From Rothia nasimurium (lineage in GTDB: Bacteria; Actinomycetota; Actinomycetes; Actinomycetales; Micrococcaceae), in NCBI RefSeq assembly GCF_004569295.1, contig NZ_SPQC01000005.1:1-64000 (forward strand): a DNA stretch of 64,000 nt, written 5' to 3'. A program made the position numbers and the translations under genes. The notes under the pieces were generated by a model. That model had not been told where the DNA came from. It searched no databases and saw nothing but the letters and a program-made list of their open reading frames with translations. How positions within the stretch are numbered: position 1 is the stretch's first letter; each line of letters starts with the position of its first letter. This document shows positions 34,507 to 43,303 of the stretch, piece after piece.

Positions 34507-34935
34507 GTGACATCATCGCCCCAGGTCAGCGCGGACGTCCGCCCCGCCTCCCAGCCGGCAGCAGAGCAGCTACCCACCAACGTCCTCGACCAGAACTGCC
34601 CCTCGCGCACCGTGCTGCGCCATCTCACCGACCGGTGGACTCCCCTGATTGTCACCGTGCTGGCAGACGGTGAGCCGGTACGGTTCAAGGATCTCAAAAA
34701 CACCATCCAGGGGGTCTCCCCCAAAGTGCTGACCGAAACCCTGCGCTCTATGGAACGCGACGGGCTGCTGACCCGCCACATCACCGCCAGTGTGCCCCCG
34801 CGCGTGGACTACCAGCTCACTGACCTGGGGCTGACCACCGTTGAGCCGCTCACCGCCGTCCGTCTCTGGGCAGAAACCCACCTGGAAGAGGTGCAAGCTA
34901 ACCGCGAGCGCTACGACGCCGCCCAGGCTCTCTAA
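34507..34935 (+). CDS. HxlR family winged-helix regulator
   Basis: A 142-residue MarR/HxlR-type regulator. Motifs: CPSRTVLRHLTDRWTPLIVTVLADGEPVRFKDLKNTIQGVSPKVLTETLRSMERDGLLTRH, the winged helix, and YQLTDLGLTTVEPL. The HxlR-type cysteine (Cys in QNCPSRTVL, near residue 36) is present, the residue oxidised by quinones or aldehydes in YodB/HypR relatives. Start GTG 34507 with AGAAAGG. It likely controls the divergent oxidoreductase-DsbA-YjbR genes. Confidence 0.9.
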   Translation: MTSSPQVSADVRPASQPAAEQLPTNVLDQNCPSRTVLRHLTDRWTPLIVTVLADGEPVRFKDLKNTIQGVSPKVLTETLRSMERDGLLTRHITASVPPRVDYQLTDLGLTTVEPLTAVRLWAETHLEEVQANRERYDAAQAL

Positions 34936-34954
34936 CAGCACCCTTAAAAAGAAT

Positions 34955-35025
34955 GTGCCGCCCGGTTCCGAGTGCAGGAGTCTTACTCCCCCGCTCGGAT
35001 TCAGGCGGCACGTTCAGTGCTTTTT
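34955..35025. terminator. Bidirectional terminator hxlR/dnaE
   Basis: GTGCCGCC (34955-34962) with GGCGGCAC (35004-35011), TCCGAG with CTCGGA inside, and GGAGT/ACTCC innermost. Plus strand has TTTTT at 35021-35025; minus strand has TTCTTTTT beyond the outer stem. Confidence 0.85.
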
Positions 35026-35031
35026 AGGTAC

Positions 35032-38000
35032 CTAGAGGTCCAGGCAGGCCGGGCCCAGCAGCACCTTGAGGTCGCCAAAGAGGGCCGGGTTGGGGTTGAC
35101 CCGCAGGTCAGCACCTAACCGGATGAGCAGGCGTTTGGTGCGGGTGGTCATCGCGATACGCACCTCTGATTCCCCCTTATGATTCCACAAAATATCGCGT
35201 AGCTGGCCCAGGGTCTCCTCGGTCGCCTTGTACTCGGGAATAGCGATAGTGACCGGGCCGCCGGTGCCGTCGGCTGAAATCTCGGGGATATTCAGCTCCT
35301 GGGCGCTCAGGGTCACCGAACCGTCATCGCGGCGTTGCAGGCGGCCCTTGATGGTGCAAATCAGGTCTTCGGCCAGCACACCGGCAATCGGCTCATAGGC
35401 GCGGCCAAAGAACATGACCTCGATAGAACCGGTGCGGTCTTCCATCTCGATACGGGCGTAAGGGTTGCCCGAGTTCTTCGCGATACGGCGGGAGACGCTG
35501 GTAATCATGCCCGCAACGGTCACAATTGCGCCGTCCGGCTTGACCGAGTCCTCAGAAACCAGCCCCTGAATCGTGGAATCTGACAGCGCATCAAGGGCAT
35601 CTTCGAGACCGCGTAGGGGGTGGTCAGAGACGTAGAGGCCCAGCATTTCGCGCTCAAAGTTGAGCTTATCGCGCTTCTCCCACTCGGGGACATCCGGAAT
35701 CTGCACCGCCAGCTCGCTCGCCGGGTTATCGTCGTCCAGCCCCAGCCCGCCGAAGAGGTCGAACTGGCCGGCAGCCTCCTGACGCTTGACCGAGACGGTC
35801 GCGTCGACGGCCTCTTCGTGGATCATGGAAAGCGGACGCCGGTCATGACCCAGCGAGTCAAAGGCACCGGCCTTGATGAGGGAGTCCACGGTGCGCTTGT
35901 TACAGACGACAATAGGCACCTTGGCCAGGAAGTCGTTGAAGTTCTCGTAGCGGCCCTTTTCTTCGCGGGCATCGACCATGGCAGAAACCACGTTGGCACC
36001 CACGTTACGGATAGCGCCCATGCCGAAGCGGATATCGTCACCCACAGGGGTGAAGTTCAGGGCCGACTCGTTCACATCGGGTGGCAGCACCGTAATCTTC
36101 ATGTGGCGGCACTCGTTCAGGTAGAGGGCGAGCTTGTCCTTGTCATCACCCACTGAGGTCAACAGTGCTGCCATGTACTCCTGGGGGTAGCGGGCTTTCA
36201 GGTAGGCCGTCCAGTAGGAGACCAGACCGTAGGCCGCTGTGTGGGCCTTGTTAAAGGCGTAGTCAGAGAAGGGCAGCAGAATATCCCAGAGAGCCTTTAC
36301 CGCCCCTTCGGAGTAGCCGTTATCGAGCATGCCCTGGTGGAAAGTGGCATATTGCTTATCCAGTTCCTCCTTCTTCTTCTTACCCATAGCTCGACGCAAA
36401 ATATCTGCCTCACCCAGGGAGTAGTTAGCGACCTTCTGGGCAATCGCCATAACCTGCTCCTGATACACGATCAGGCCGTAGGTGGTATCGAGGATCTCTG
36501 CCAGGGGCTCTTCGAGCTCCGGGTGGATGGGGGTGACCTCCTGCAGGCCGTTCTTACGCAGGGCGTAGTTGGTGTGGGAGTTCGCACCCATGGGGCCAGG
36601 GCGGTAGAGCGCCAAGACCGCCGAAATGTGCTCAAAGTGGTCAGGCTGCATGAGCTTGAGCAGCTGGCGCATGGGCCCACCATCGAGCTGGAAGACACCC
36701 AGGGTGTCACCGCGCGCCAGGAGCTTGTACGACTCGACGTCATCCAATTCCAGGGTTTCAAGGTCCAGGTCTTCGCCGCGGTTGAGCTTAATGTTCTCAA
36801 TCGCATCCGAGATGATGGTCAGGTTGCGCAGGCCCAAGAAGTCCATCTTAATCAGCCCCAGCCCTTCACAGGTGGGGTAATCGAACTGGGTGATAACCTG
36901 GCCGTCCTGCTCACGGCGCATGATGGGGATAACGTCAATCAGGTCGCGGCTCGACATGATGACGCCCGCCGCGTGCACACCCCACTGACGTTTCAGGCCC
37001 TCGATACCCTTAGCGGTCTCAAAGACCTTCGAAGCATCGGCATCAGATTCGATGAGGTCGCGCAGCTCCTGGGCATCGTTATAGCGCTTATCCTCGGGGT
37101 TGTAGACGTTGGCCAGGGCAATGTTCTTGCCCATGACGTCCTCGGGCATGGCCTTGGTCAGGCGCTCACCGGTGGAGAAGGGGTAGCCCAGCACGCGGGA
37201 GGAGTCCTTGAGAGCCTGCTTAGCCTTGATGGTGCCGTAGGTGACGATCATTGCCACCTTGTCTTCGCCGTACTTCTCGGTCACATAGTGAATCACTTCA
37301 GAACGGCGGCGATCATCGAAGTCCACATCGAAGTCGGGCATAGAGACGCGGTCGGGGTTAAGGAAGCGTTCGAAAATCAGGTCGTGTTCCAGCGGGTTCA
37401 GATCGGTGATACGCATGGCGTAGGCGACCATGGAACCTGCACCCGAGCCACGGCCCGGTCCCACGCGGATGCCGTTCTCCTTGGCCCAGTTGATAAAGTC
37501 AGCAACCACCAGGAAGTAGCCAGGGAAGCCCATCTGCGAGATGATACCCACCTCGTACTCGGCCTGTTTGCGCACCTCATCGGGCACGCCCTTGGGGAAG
37601 CGGTAGTGCAGGCCGCGCTCAACCTCTTTGACGAACCAGGATTCCTCGTTTTCGCCCTCGGGCACGGGGAAGTTGGGCATGTAGTTGGCCTTGGTATTGA
37701 ATTCCACGGAGCAGCGCTCGGCGATTTCCATGGTGTTGTTGCAGGCCTCAGGGTAGTCGCGGAAGAGCTCGCGCATCTCAGCCGGCGACTTGAGGTAGAA
37801 ATTATCGGCGTCGAACTTGAAGCGCTTGGGATCCTGCAGGGTGGAGCCTGACTGCACGCACAGCAGCGCGGCGTGAGCCTTGGCGTCCTCTGCGTGGGTG
37901 TAGTGCAGGTCGTTAGTGGCAACCAGGGGAAGCTTCAGTTCTTTGGCCAGCTTGAGCAGGTCGGCCATGACGTTCTTCTCGATATCAAGCCCGTGGTCCA

Positions 38001-38568
38001 TGAGCTCGCAGTAGAAGTTTTCCTTGCCGAAGATATCGCGGAAGTCGCTGGCAGCCTGCATTGCCTCCTTGTACTGACCCAGGCGCAGGCGGGTCTGAAC
38101 CTCACCCGAGGGGCAGCCGGTGGTGGCGATTAGGCCCTTACCGTAGGTCTGGAGTAGCTCCCGGTCCATACGCGGCTTATAGAAGTGGCCTTCAAGCGAG
38201 GCCAGAGAGGACGCCCGGAACAGGTTGTGCATGCCCTGGGTGTTCTCTGCCCACATGGTCATATGGGTATAAGCACCACCACCGGAGACGTCATCGCGCC
38301 CGCCCTCACCAAATTTCACGCGGGTGCGGTCCTGACGAGCAGTACCCGGAGTCAGGTAGGCCTCCACACCGATAATGGGTTTAACCCCGGCGTTATTGGC
38401 CTTGTTCCAAAAATCGAAGGCACCAAAGAGGAAGCCGTGGTCAGTGGTTGCCAGGGCATTCATGCCCAGCTGCTTCGAGTGCTCAAAGAGGTCGGTTAGA
38501 CGGGCAGCACCATCGAGCATGGAGTACTCGGTGTGCACGTGCAGGTGGGTGAAGTCGGTGTTAGCCAT
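35032..38568 (-). CDS. dnaE: DNA polymerase III alpha subunit
   Basis: An 1,178-residue replicative polymerase (DnaE1 type). PHP domain: FTHLHVHTEYSMLDGAARLTDL and DHGFLFGAFDF. Polymerase active site: SMPDFDVDFDDRRRSEVIHYV, with the catalytic aspartates. Later: HTAAYGLVSYWTAYLKARYPQEYM. C-terminal OB-fold: GMITSVSRRIAKNSGNPYARIEMEDRTGSIEVMFFG, then a tau-binding end. Length is standard. It closes a long minus-strand run of division and replication genes and is followed by a strong terminator. Confidence 0.97.
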   Translation of the reverse strand: MANTDFTHLHVHTEYSMLDGAARLTDLFEHSKQLGMNALATTDHGFLFGAFDFWNKANNAGVKPIIGVEAYLTPGTARQDRTRVKFGEGGRDDVSGGGAYTHMTMWAENTQGMHNLFRASSLASLEGHFYKPRMDRELLQTYGKGLIATTGCPSGEVQTRLRLGQYKEAMQAASDFRDIFGKENFYCELMDHGLDIEKNVMADLLKLAKELKLPLVATNDLHYTHAEDAKAHAALLCVQSGSTLQDPKRFKFDADNFYLKSPAEMRELFRDYPEACNNTMEIAERCSVEFNTKANYMPNFPVPEGENEESWFVKEVERGLHYRFPKGVPDEVRKQAEYEVGIISQMGFPGYFLVVADFINWAKENGIRVGPGRGSGAGSMVAYAMRITDLNPLEHDLIFERFLNPDRVSMPDFDVDFDDRRRSEVIHYVTEKYGEDKVAMIVTYGTIKAKQALKDSSRVLGYPFSTGERLTKAMPEDVMGKNIALANVYNPEDKRYNDAQELRDLIESDADASKVFETAKGIEGLKRQWGVHAAGVIMSSRDLIDVIPIMRREQDGQVITQFDYPTCEGLGLIKMDFLGLRNLTIISDAIENIKLNRGEDLDLETLELDDVESYKLLARGDTLGVFQLDGGPMRQLLKLMQPDHFEHISAVLALYRPGPMGANSHTNYALRKNGLQEVTPIHPELEEPLAEILDTTYGLIVYQEQVMAIAQKVANYSLGEADILRRAMGKKKKEELDKQYATFHQGMLDNGYSEGAVKALWDILLPFSDYAFNKAHTAAYGLVSYWTAYLKARYPQEYMAALLTSVGDDKDKLALYLNECRHMKITVLPPDVNESALNFTPVGDDIRFGMGAIRNVGANVVSAMVDAREEKGRYENFNDFLAKVPIVVCNKRTVDSLIKAGAFDSLGHDRRPLSMIHEEAVDATVSVKRQEAAGQFDLFGGLGLDDDNPASELAVQIPDVPEWEKRDKLNFEREMLGLYVSDHPLRGLEDALDALSDSTIQGLVSEDSVKPDGAIVTVAGMITSVSRRIAKNSGNPYARIEMEDRTGSIEVMFFGRAYEPIAGVLAEDLICTIKGRLQRRDDGSVTLSAQELNIPEISADGTGGPVTIAIPEYKATEETLGQLRDILWNHKGESEVRIAMTTRTKRLLIRLGADLRVNPNPALFGDLKVLLGPACLDL

Positions 38569-38594
38569 GCGGGTTGCGTCCTTAGCGTCGGGCT

Positions 38595-39548
38595 CTAGAA
38601 GTTGCCCTCACGCAGGGTATCGAGAGCGTACTGAAGGTCAGGGGTGTAGGGGCTTTCGAACTCCACCTGCTCGCCGCTGGTGGGGTGGGTGAAGCCCAGA
38701 CGGTGGGCATGTAGCCACTGGCGGGTGAGGCCCAGATGCGCGCTCATGGTGGGGTCTGCCCCGTAGGTCAGGTCGCCCGCGCAAGGGTGGCGCAGGGCAG
38801 AGAAATGCACACGAATCTGGTGGGTGCGGCCGGTTTCAAGGTGCACCTCAACCAAGGACGCTGGCCCAAAGGCTTCGAGCACCTCGTAGTAGGTGATGGC
38901 CGGCTTGCCGTCCTCGTTGACCGCGAACTTCCATTCGCTGCCGGGGTGGCGGCCAATGGGGGCATCGATAGTGCCCTTGAGCGGGTCGGGTAGCCCCTGC
39001 ACCAGAGTGTGGTAGACCTTGGTGACGGTGCGGTCCTTGAAAGCCTTCTTCATGACCGAGTAGGCTCGCTCATTCTTGGTCACAACCATCAGCCCCGAGG
39101 TGCCCACGTCCAAGCGGTGCACAATGCCCTGACGCTCAGCAGCACCGCTGGTAGCAATATCGATACCAGCGTGCTTCAGGGCCCCGACAACCGTGGGGCC
39201 GTGCCAGCCCATCGACGGGTGGGCAGCAACACCGGTGGGCTTATCGACCACCACGATGTCGTCATCCTGGTAGACAATCGAAAAACCGTCAACCTGCTCA
39301 GCCTCAACCTGCGTGAGGTCACGCGGCGGGGTACCGGAAGCCTGCACGGTCATTTCCTCAAGCAGTTTGGACGAAGCCTTAGCCTTCACTCCCCTGCCCT
39401 TGGCATCGAGAAGCTGAACCTCGCCGTCCTTAACCCAGCCACTCACCGTTGTGCGCGACTGGCCGCTCAGCTCAGCGAGTAGGGCATCAAGCCGGGAACC
39501 TGCCTGGTCGACTCCTACCACAAATGTCAGTTCAATCTTCTGAGACAC
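38595..39548 (-). CDS. rluD: RluA-family pseudouridine synthase (RluD-like)
   Basis: A 317-residue RluA-family enzyme that isomerises uridine in 23S rRNA. An N-terminal S4-like domain (SRLDALLAELSGQSRTTVSGWVKDGEVQL), then the catalytic Asp in VHRLDVGTSGLMVV, ENGKPAITYYEVLEAFG-type sheet, and TGRTHQIRVHFSALRHPCAGDLTYG. Start GTG 39548 overlaps the lspA stop by one base, the usual lspA-rluD coupling. The RNA target is by analogy to RluD. Confidence 0.92.
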   Translation of the reverse strand: MSQKIELTFVVGVDQAGSRLDALLAELSGQSRTTVSGWVKDGEVQLLDAKGRGVKAKASSKLLEEMTVQASGTPPRDLTQVEAEQVDGFSIVYQDDDIVVVDKPTGVAAHPSMGWHGPTVVGALKHAGIDIATSGAAERQGIVHRLDVGTSGLMVVTKNERAYSVMKKAFKDRTVTKVYHTLVQGLPDPLKGTIDAPIGRHPGSEWKFAVNEDGKPAITYYEVLEAFGPASLVEVHLETGRTHQIRVHFSALRHPCAGDLTYGADPTMSAHLGLTRQWLHAHRLGFTHPTSGEQVEFESPYTPDLQYALDTLREGNF

Positions 39549-40120
39549 TAGACCCCCACCTCGTTCTTCTTGGCCTTATCGGCTCGTACTTCACGCTGAC
39601 CGTCCATGCGGTAGCCCAGAAAAGTCAGCAGAACAATCGCCGCCATCGATACGCAGATAGCGGCATCGGCAATATTAAAAATCGCAAAATTCGGTACAGA
39701 AATATAATCGACCACGTGCCCGATGCCAAAGCCAGGCTCACGGAAGAGGCGGTCGTGCAGGTTGCCCACAATACCCCCTGCCAGGGTTGCCAACAGAATA
39801 ACCCAGGGTAAGGTCTTAGCCCGTACCAGTAGGGTCAGCGCCACCAGGGCACCCACCGTTGAAATCAGGGTGAACAGCCAGGTCGACCCCTCTCCCATAG
39901 AGAAAGCAGCACCCAGGTTCAGGTAATAACGCCACCAGAGCAAGCCGTCGATCACGGTGATGGTCTGCCCCACGGTCATGGTGGTCTCTACCAGGTGCTT
40001 GACCCACTGGTCAGCTCCGTATACCAGGGCAAAGAGGGCCAGGGCTAACAGGGTCTTAGCCACCCCAGGAATCGTACGAACCGGCACCAAAACTGTGCCC
40101 TCCTGCTGGGTATTAGCCAC
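39548..40120 (-). CDS. lspA: Lipoprotein signal peptidase (signal peptidase II)
   Basis: About 190 residues. Membrane protease removing signal peptides from prolipoproteins. Four helices; catalytic aspartates are in GGIVGNLHDRLF (usually GNxxDR) and FNIADAAICVSM (FNxAD). NLGAAFSM is the conserved start of the third block. I start at GTG 40120 because AGGGAG lies upstream; the in-frame ATG 40138 lacks a ribosome site. Note GNLHDR with His in place of the usual Ile/Leu in the motif. Second in a divIVA-lspA-rluD run. Confidence 0.95.
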   Translation of the reverse strand: MANTQQEGTVLVPVRTIPGVAKTLLALALFALVYGADQWVKHLVETTMTVGQTITVIDGLLWWRYYLNLGAAFSMGEGSTWLFTLISTVGALVALTLLVRAKTLPWVILLATLAGGIVGNLHDRLFREPGFGIGHVVDYISVPNFAIFNIADAAICVSMAAIVLLTFLGYRMDGQREVRADKAKKNEVGV

Positions 40121-40211
40121 CGTACTCCCTGCCTTCAAACATCAAAAACTGCACACACCAGCTTATCGTGTTCGGCACCCAGCTGGTACCGCAGGGCGGT
40201 ATCTTAAACAT

Positions 40212-40246
40212 CTCAGGCGGCCTCTCTTACCGAGGAGCCGCCTGAG
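40212..40246 (-). terminator. Hairpin after divIVA
   Basis: CTCAGGCGGC (40212-40221) with GCCGCCTGAG (40237-40246), plus CTC/GAG inside with one bulge. On the minus strand ATGTTTAAG follows. Probably a partial terminator between divIVA and lspA. Confidence 0.6.
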
Positions 40247-40280
40247 CATATTGAGGCTACCGCCTAAACACTAGGAAAGC

Positions 40281-40973
40281 CTAGGAGTTGTTGCTGAAAA
40301 CCCCGTTACGCTGGCCAAACGCACCGAAGCCCTGGGACTGTGATGCCGCTGCGGCGGGAGCGCCCTCAGCCTTGGGTTCAAGAGCGGGGGTCTCTTCGAG
40401 GGTGGTCAGCTGCTTGTTCAGGTAATCGCGCAAGGAGGTGCGGTACTGGTTCTCGAAGGAACGCAGCTTGGCAACAGAAACCTCGAGGTTGCTCTTGGTC
40501 TTTTCAAGGTCACCCAGAACACGGTTGGACTGTTTCTGGGCTTCTGAGACCAGCTGAGCTGCTTCTTCGCGGCCCTCGGTGATGAGGCGTTCACGCTCGC
40601 GCTTGCCCTCGAAGACGTAGTCATCGTGGACCTTCTGGGCCATAGCCAGCAGGCCGGTGGCGCTAGAGGGTGACAGGGTGGGATCAGCGGCGGCAGGTGC
40701 TGCTGCCGGAGCAGGAGCTACTGCAGCGGGCTGAGAATCAACCACGATTTCAGCCTCGGCCAGGGCACCGCCCTGCTGCTGGGCAGGAGCCAGTGAAATC
40801 TTCGCCTCAGCCTCTTCAAGCTGACGCTTGAGGCTAGCGTTTTCGGCGTTCAGGCGGCGCAGTTCAATGACAATCTCATCAAGGAAATCGTCAACCTCTT
40901 CAAGGTTGTAGCCTTCCTTGAACTTAGTCGGCTGGAAGCGCTTATTGATTACTTCCTCAGGCGTGAGTGCCAC
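40281..40973 (-). CDS. divIVA: DivIVA/Wag31 polar growth scaffold
   Basis: A 230-residue DivIVA. N-terminal lipid-binding domain: LTPEEVINKRFQPTKFKEGYNLEEVDDFLDEIV, followed by a coiled coil (ELRRLNAENASLKRQLEEAEAK), an Ala/Pro-rich flexible region (about 90-115), a second coiled coil (residues 130-195) and a C-terminal Ala/Ser tail. It marks the cell pole or septum and recruits wall-synthesis enzymes. Start GTG 40973 with AGAGGTG. Promoter and a hairpin lie in the 306-base upstream gap. Confidence 0.95.
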   Translation of the reverse strand: MALTPEEVINKRFQPTKFKEGYNLEEVDDFLDEIVIELRRLNAENASLKRQLEEAEAKISLAPAQQQGGALAEAEIVVDSQPAAVAPAPAAAPAAADPTLSPSSATGLLAMAQKVHDDYVFEGKRERERLITEGREEAAQLVSEAQKQSNRVLGDLEKTKSNLEVSVAKLRSFENQYRTSLRDYLNKQLTTLEETPALEPKAEGAPAAAASQSQGFGAFGQRNGVFSNNS

Positions 40974-41064
40974 GATCGTTCACCTCTATTTTCTAAAAAT
41001 CTTTATGCTTTGGCCCGTAGTGTTCCCGGTGCGCAGTATGTGCTGGAGTCAGGCGCATGAAGCT

Positions 41065-41090
41065 CGAACTTTCAGCGCGCTAAAAGTTCG
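41065..41090 (-). promoter_or_regulatory. Hairpin in the divIVA leader
   Basis: CGAACTTT (41065-41072) pairs with AAAGTTCG (41083-41090) with AGC/GCT inside. It lies just downstream of the candidate -10 on the minus strand, 92 bases before the start codon: a possible operator or 5' mRNA stabiliser. Confidence 0.45.
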
Positions 41091-41101
41091 GGTAGTCCCC
41101 T

Positions 41102-41131
41102 AATTTACTACAACACAAAATTACCTGGCAA
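41102..41131 (-). promoter_or_regulatory. Candidate divIVA promoter
   Basis: On the minus strand TTGCCA (41131-41126), an 18-base spacer and TAAATT (41107-41102). Confidence 0.45.
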
Positions 41132-41279
41132 AGGGGCACCGCGCAACACTATGACCCCAGTTAAGTGTGAGCCACTGGTCACGTCACCACTTGAGGGGAC
41201 AACCCCCAGCCTGCTGACCGACAAGCTTCATCAGCCACCTGGCACGCTCTGCGTGCAACAGGCATGTGCCCACCCGGCT

Positions 41280-41582
41280 CTAAACGGAGAGGTTGTAGGC
41301 CAGGTTGGTTAGCAGAGAATAGGCGAACCAAAGAGCCATCAACAGAATCATGAAGCCCAAATCCAGGGAGATACCACCCAGGTTAATGGGTTTAATCAGG
41401 CGGCGGGCGGCGTTCATGGGCGGGTCAGTGACCGCATACACAAACGAAGCAACTACCAGCACTAGGCCCTTGGGCCGCCAGTAGCGGGCAAACATCTGCA
41501 CCCAGTCGAGCACCAGGCGAATCATGAACACAACAATTAGCAGGTAAGCCGCGATGGCCAGCAGTGCAAAGAGATAGCCCAC
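41280..41582 (-). CDS. YggT family membrane protein
   Basis: A 100-residue, two-to-three-helix membrane protein of the YggT family (LVLDWVQMFARYWRP ... VYAVTDPPMNAARRLIKPINLGGISLDLGFMILLM). The conserved TDPP...RR is present. The family sits next to sepF across Gram-positives and is linked to osmotic or septal function. Start GTG 41582, six bases after the sepF stop; likely coupled. Confidence 0.93.
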   Translation of the reverse strand: MGYLFALLAIAAYLLIVVFMIRLVLDWVQMFARYWRPKGLVLVVASFVYAVTDPPMNAARRLIKPINLGGISLDLGFMILLMALWFAYSLLTNLAYNLSV

Positions 41583-41588
41583 TGCGGT

Positions 41589-42305
41589 TTAGGCCTGGTT
41601 GAAGGGGGTGACGTCGTCGCTGTCCAGAGCTACCGGAACCTCGGTGCCCTCGGCACCAAGAACCTCAAGGTTAGCGGGGGTCAGCAGGAAGACCTTGTCG
41701 GTCACACGCTCGATGTGGCCGTTCAGAGCAAAAGCCAGGCCGGCAGAAAAGTCGATGAGACGCTTGGCGTCGGTATCGCCCATGTCGGTGACATTCATAA
41801 TCACGGGGATGTTCTCACGGAAGGACTCACCGATAATCTTGGCGTCGTTGTAGGAGCGGGGGTGAATGGTGGTGATACGGCGCAATTCTTCGCTGCTTTC
41901 TTCGGAGAAGGAGGGGGTCAGGGCGGTTGAGGTATAGCTAGGTGCCTGCTGGTGGGTACCGGGGAAGTCCCAGTCGGTGCTAGTGCTTTCGGCCTGCTCA
42001 AGAAGCTGGTCGTCGGCCTTGGCTACAGAAACACTGCCGGTGGCTGCTTCGGGAGCCGGACGGCTACGGGGGGTCTCAGGTGAAATACCCAGAAGGACGT
42101 CGCGGTCGGCGGTTGATGAGATATGGGCGCGCCCTTCGGCGGGAGCCAGCTCATCAGGGTAGGCGTCGTAGTGGTCGTCGGCCTCGAAAACGGTCTCTTC
42201 GTAGATCGTTTCGGAGCGGCGCTGGGGCCGCTCTGTGCGCTGCGCTTCGTCTTCTACCTGGCCCAGGCCCAGGTAGGCCATTGCCTGGTGTAGTGTGCGA
42301 GCCAT
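41589..42305 (-). CDS. sepF: Cell division protein SepF
   Basis: A 238-residue SepF, the Z-ring anchor. N-terminal amphipathic helix [14 protein letters not shown], an acidic, disordered middle of about 130 residues, and the C-terminal FtsZ-binding fold: [26 protein letters not shown] and [26 protein letters not shown]. Length is greater than Bacillus SepF because of the linker, as usual in actinobacteria. Start ATG 42305 with GGGAGGG; an upstream in-frame start exists but is implausible. Confidence 0.95.
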   Translation of the reverse strand: MARTLHQAMAYLGLGQVEDEAQRTERPQRRSETIYEETVFEADDHYDAYPDELAPAEGRAHISSTADRDVLLGISPETPRSRPAPEAATGSVSVAKADDQLLEQAESTSTDWDFPGTHQQAPSYTSTALTPSFSEESSEELRRITTIHPRSYNDAKIIGESFRENIPVIMNVTDMGDTDAKRLIDFSAGLAFALNGHIERVTDKVFLLTPANLEVLGAEGTEVPVALDSDDVTPFNQA

Positions 42306-42461
42306 TCTTACCCTCCCTATGAGTAGCCTGTCCGCCGGTTGACGGGGGCTCAAAACCTCTGTTCCTATCAACCTTTTACGGTACCAAAAAGTTGCCTGTC
42401 TTTCTCGCAGACAAGCCCAAGGGAAACCTCAGTATTCCCGGTGAATTATGGGCATCTGCCC

Positions 42462-43274
42462 TTAGTGGGCCGGACGGGATCCCATAATCGAGGAGCCAAC
42501 CCGCACCGAGGTAGCTCCCCAGCGTATGGCCTCAGCCAAGTCGTGGCTCATACCCGCTGAGATAGTGGTGGCCTCGGGGTAGTGTTCCAGCAGCTGCTGG
42601 GAGTAGCCGTGCAGTCTCTCAAAGGCGGCTACGGCGTCCTGACCCAGCGGGGCAACCGCCATGAGCCCGCCCAGGGTGAGGCCCGGCAGGGAGCTGATGT
42701 GGTCGGCGAGGGCTAAAATCTCGGTGGGGTCTGCTCCCCCGCGTGCGCCCAGGGCAGCCTGCCCGGCGGTGGCTTCAACAGTGGTATCGAGCCCTACCTG
42801 GATGAGGCAGCGCAGACCACCCTGTGCCAGTGCTGCCGGAGCGTCTGCCTCACCGTTCTCATAGCGGGCCAGGCGATTGACGTAGGCCTTAGAGAGGGCA
42901 TCGGCAAGCTGGGGGCGGTCAACCGACTGCACCTCGTGCGCATACTGCACCACAGACTTAGCCTTGTTGGTCTGCAACTGGCCGATAAAGGACCAGTGCA
43001 GCGGGTCATCGCTGCCCGTGTAGGCGGCCAGCTCACGAGCCTTGCCAGCGGCCTCCTGGTCGCGGTTCTCACCCACAGCGCGCACACCCGCATCGTACAG
43101 GGCGGCGGCATCTGAGGCCGGGAAAAACTTAGTAACCACAATCAGCTCGGGCAGGGGGGACGAGGCAGTTCGGGCGCCACTCACATCTTCCGCGGCATCC
43201 TGGATGCGGGCCTGCACCTGAGCCAGGCGGTCGCTGAGTTCTGCACGGCGTTCGGGGCTGTAGATCAGAGTCAT
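42462..43274 (-). CDS. YggS family PLP-binding protein (PLPBP)
   Basis: A 270-residue type-III-fold PLP protein that controls pyridoxal phosphate supply and amino-acid balance. The PLP lysine is in LIVVTKFFP; further signature blocks are GENRDQEAAGKA, WSFIGQLQTNK and MSHDLAEAIRWGATSVRVGSSIMG. Start ATG 43274 with AAGGAAT. It lies between pgeF and sepF, the order typical in the division block. Confidence 0.95.
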   Translation of the reverse strand: MTLIYSPERRAELSDRLAQVQARIQDAAEDVSGARTASSPLPELIVVTKFFPASDAAALYDAGVRAVGENRDQEAAGKARELAAYTGSDDPLHWSFIGQLQTNKAKSVVQYAHEVQSVDRPQLADALSKAYVNRLARYENGEADAPAALAQGGLRCLIQVGLDTTVEATAGQAALGARGGADPTEILALADHISSLPGLTLGGLMAVAPLGQDAVAAFERLHGYSQQLLEHYPEATTISAGMSHDLAEAIRWGATSVRVGSSIMGSRPAH

Positions 43275-43303
43275 ATTTCCATTCCTTAGAGCGGGCATCT
43301 GGG

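Larger units (their letters stand above)
40974..41279. other. 306-base leader between yggT and divIVA
   Basis: No gene. It holds a candidate divIVA promoter (41102-41131), a hairpin in its leader (41065-41090), and a small GCACGC/GCGTGC hairpin at about 41243-41257 that may end the sepF-yggT mRNA. Confidence 0.5.

Noticed and set aside
36241-37851. Long plus-strand open frame (536 codons) inside dnaE
   Set aside because: It is the antisense shadow of dnaE, with a His/Val/Gly-rich composition typical of reverse-complement high-G+C coding DNA and no recognisable domain.
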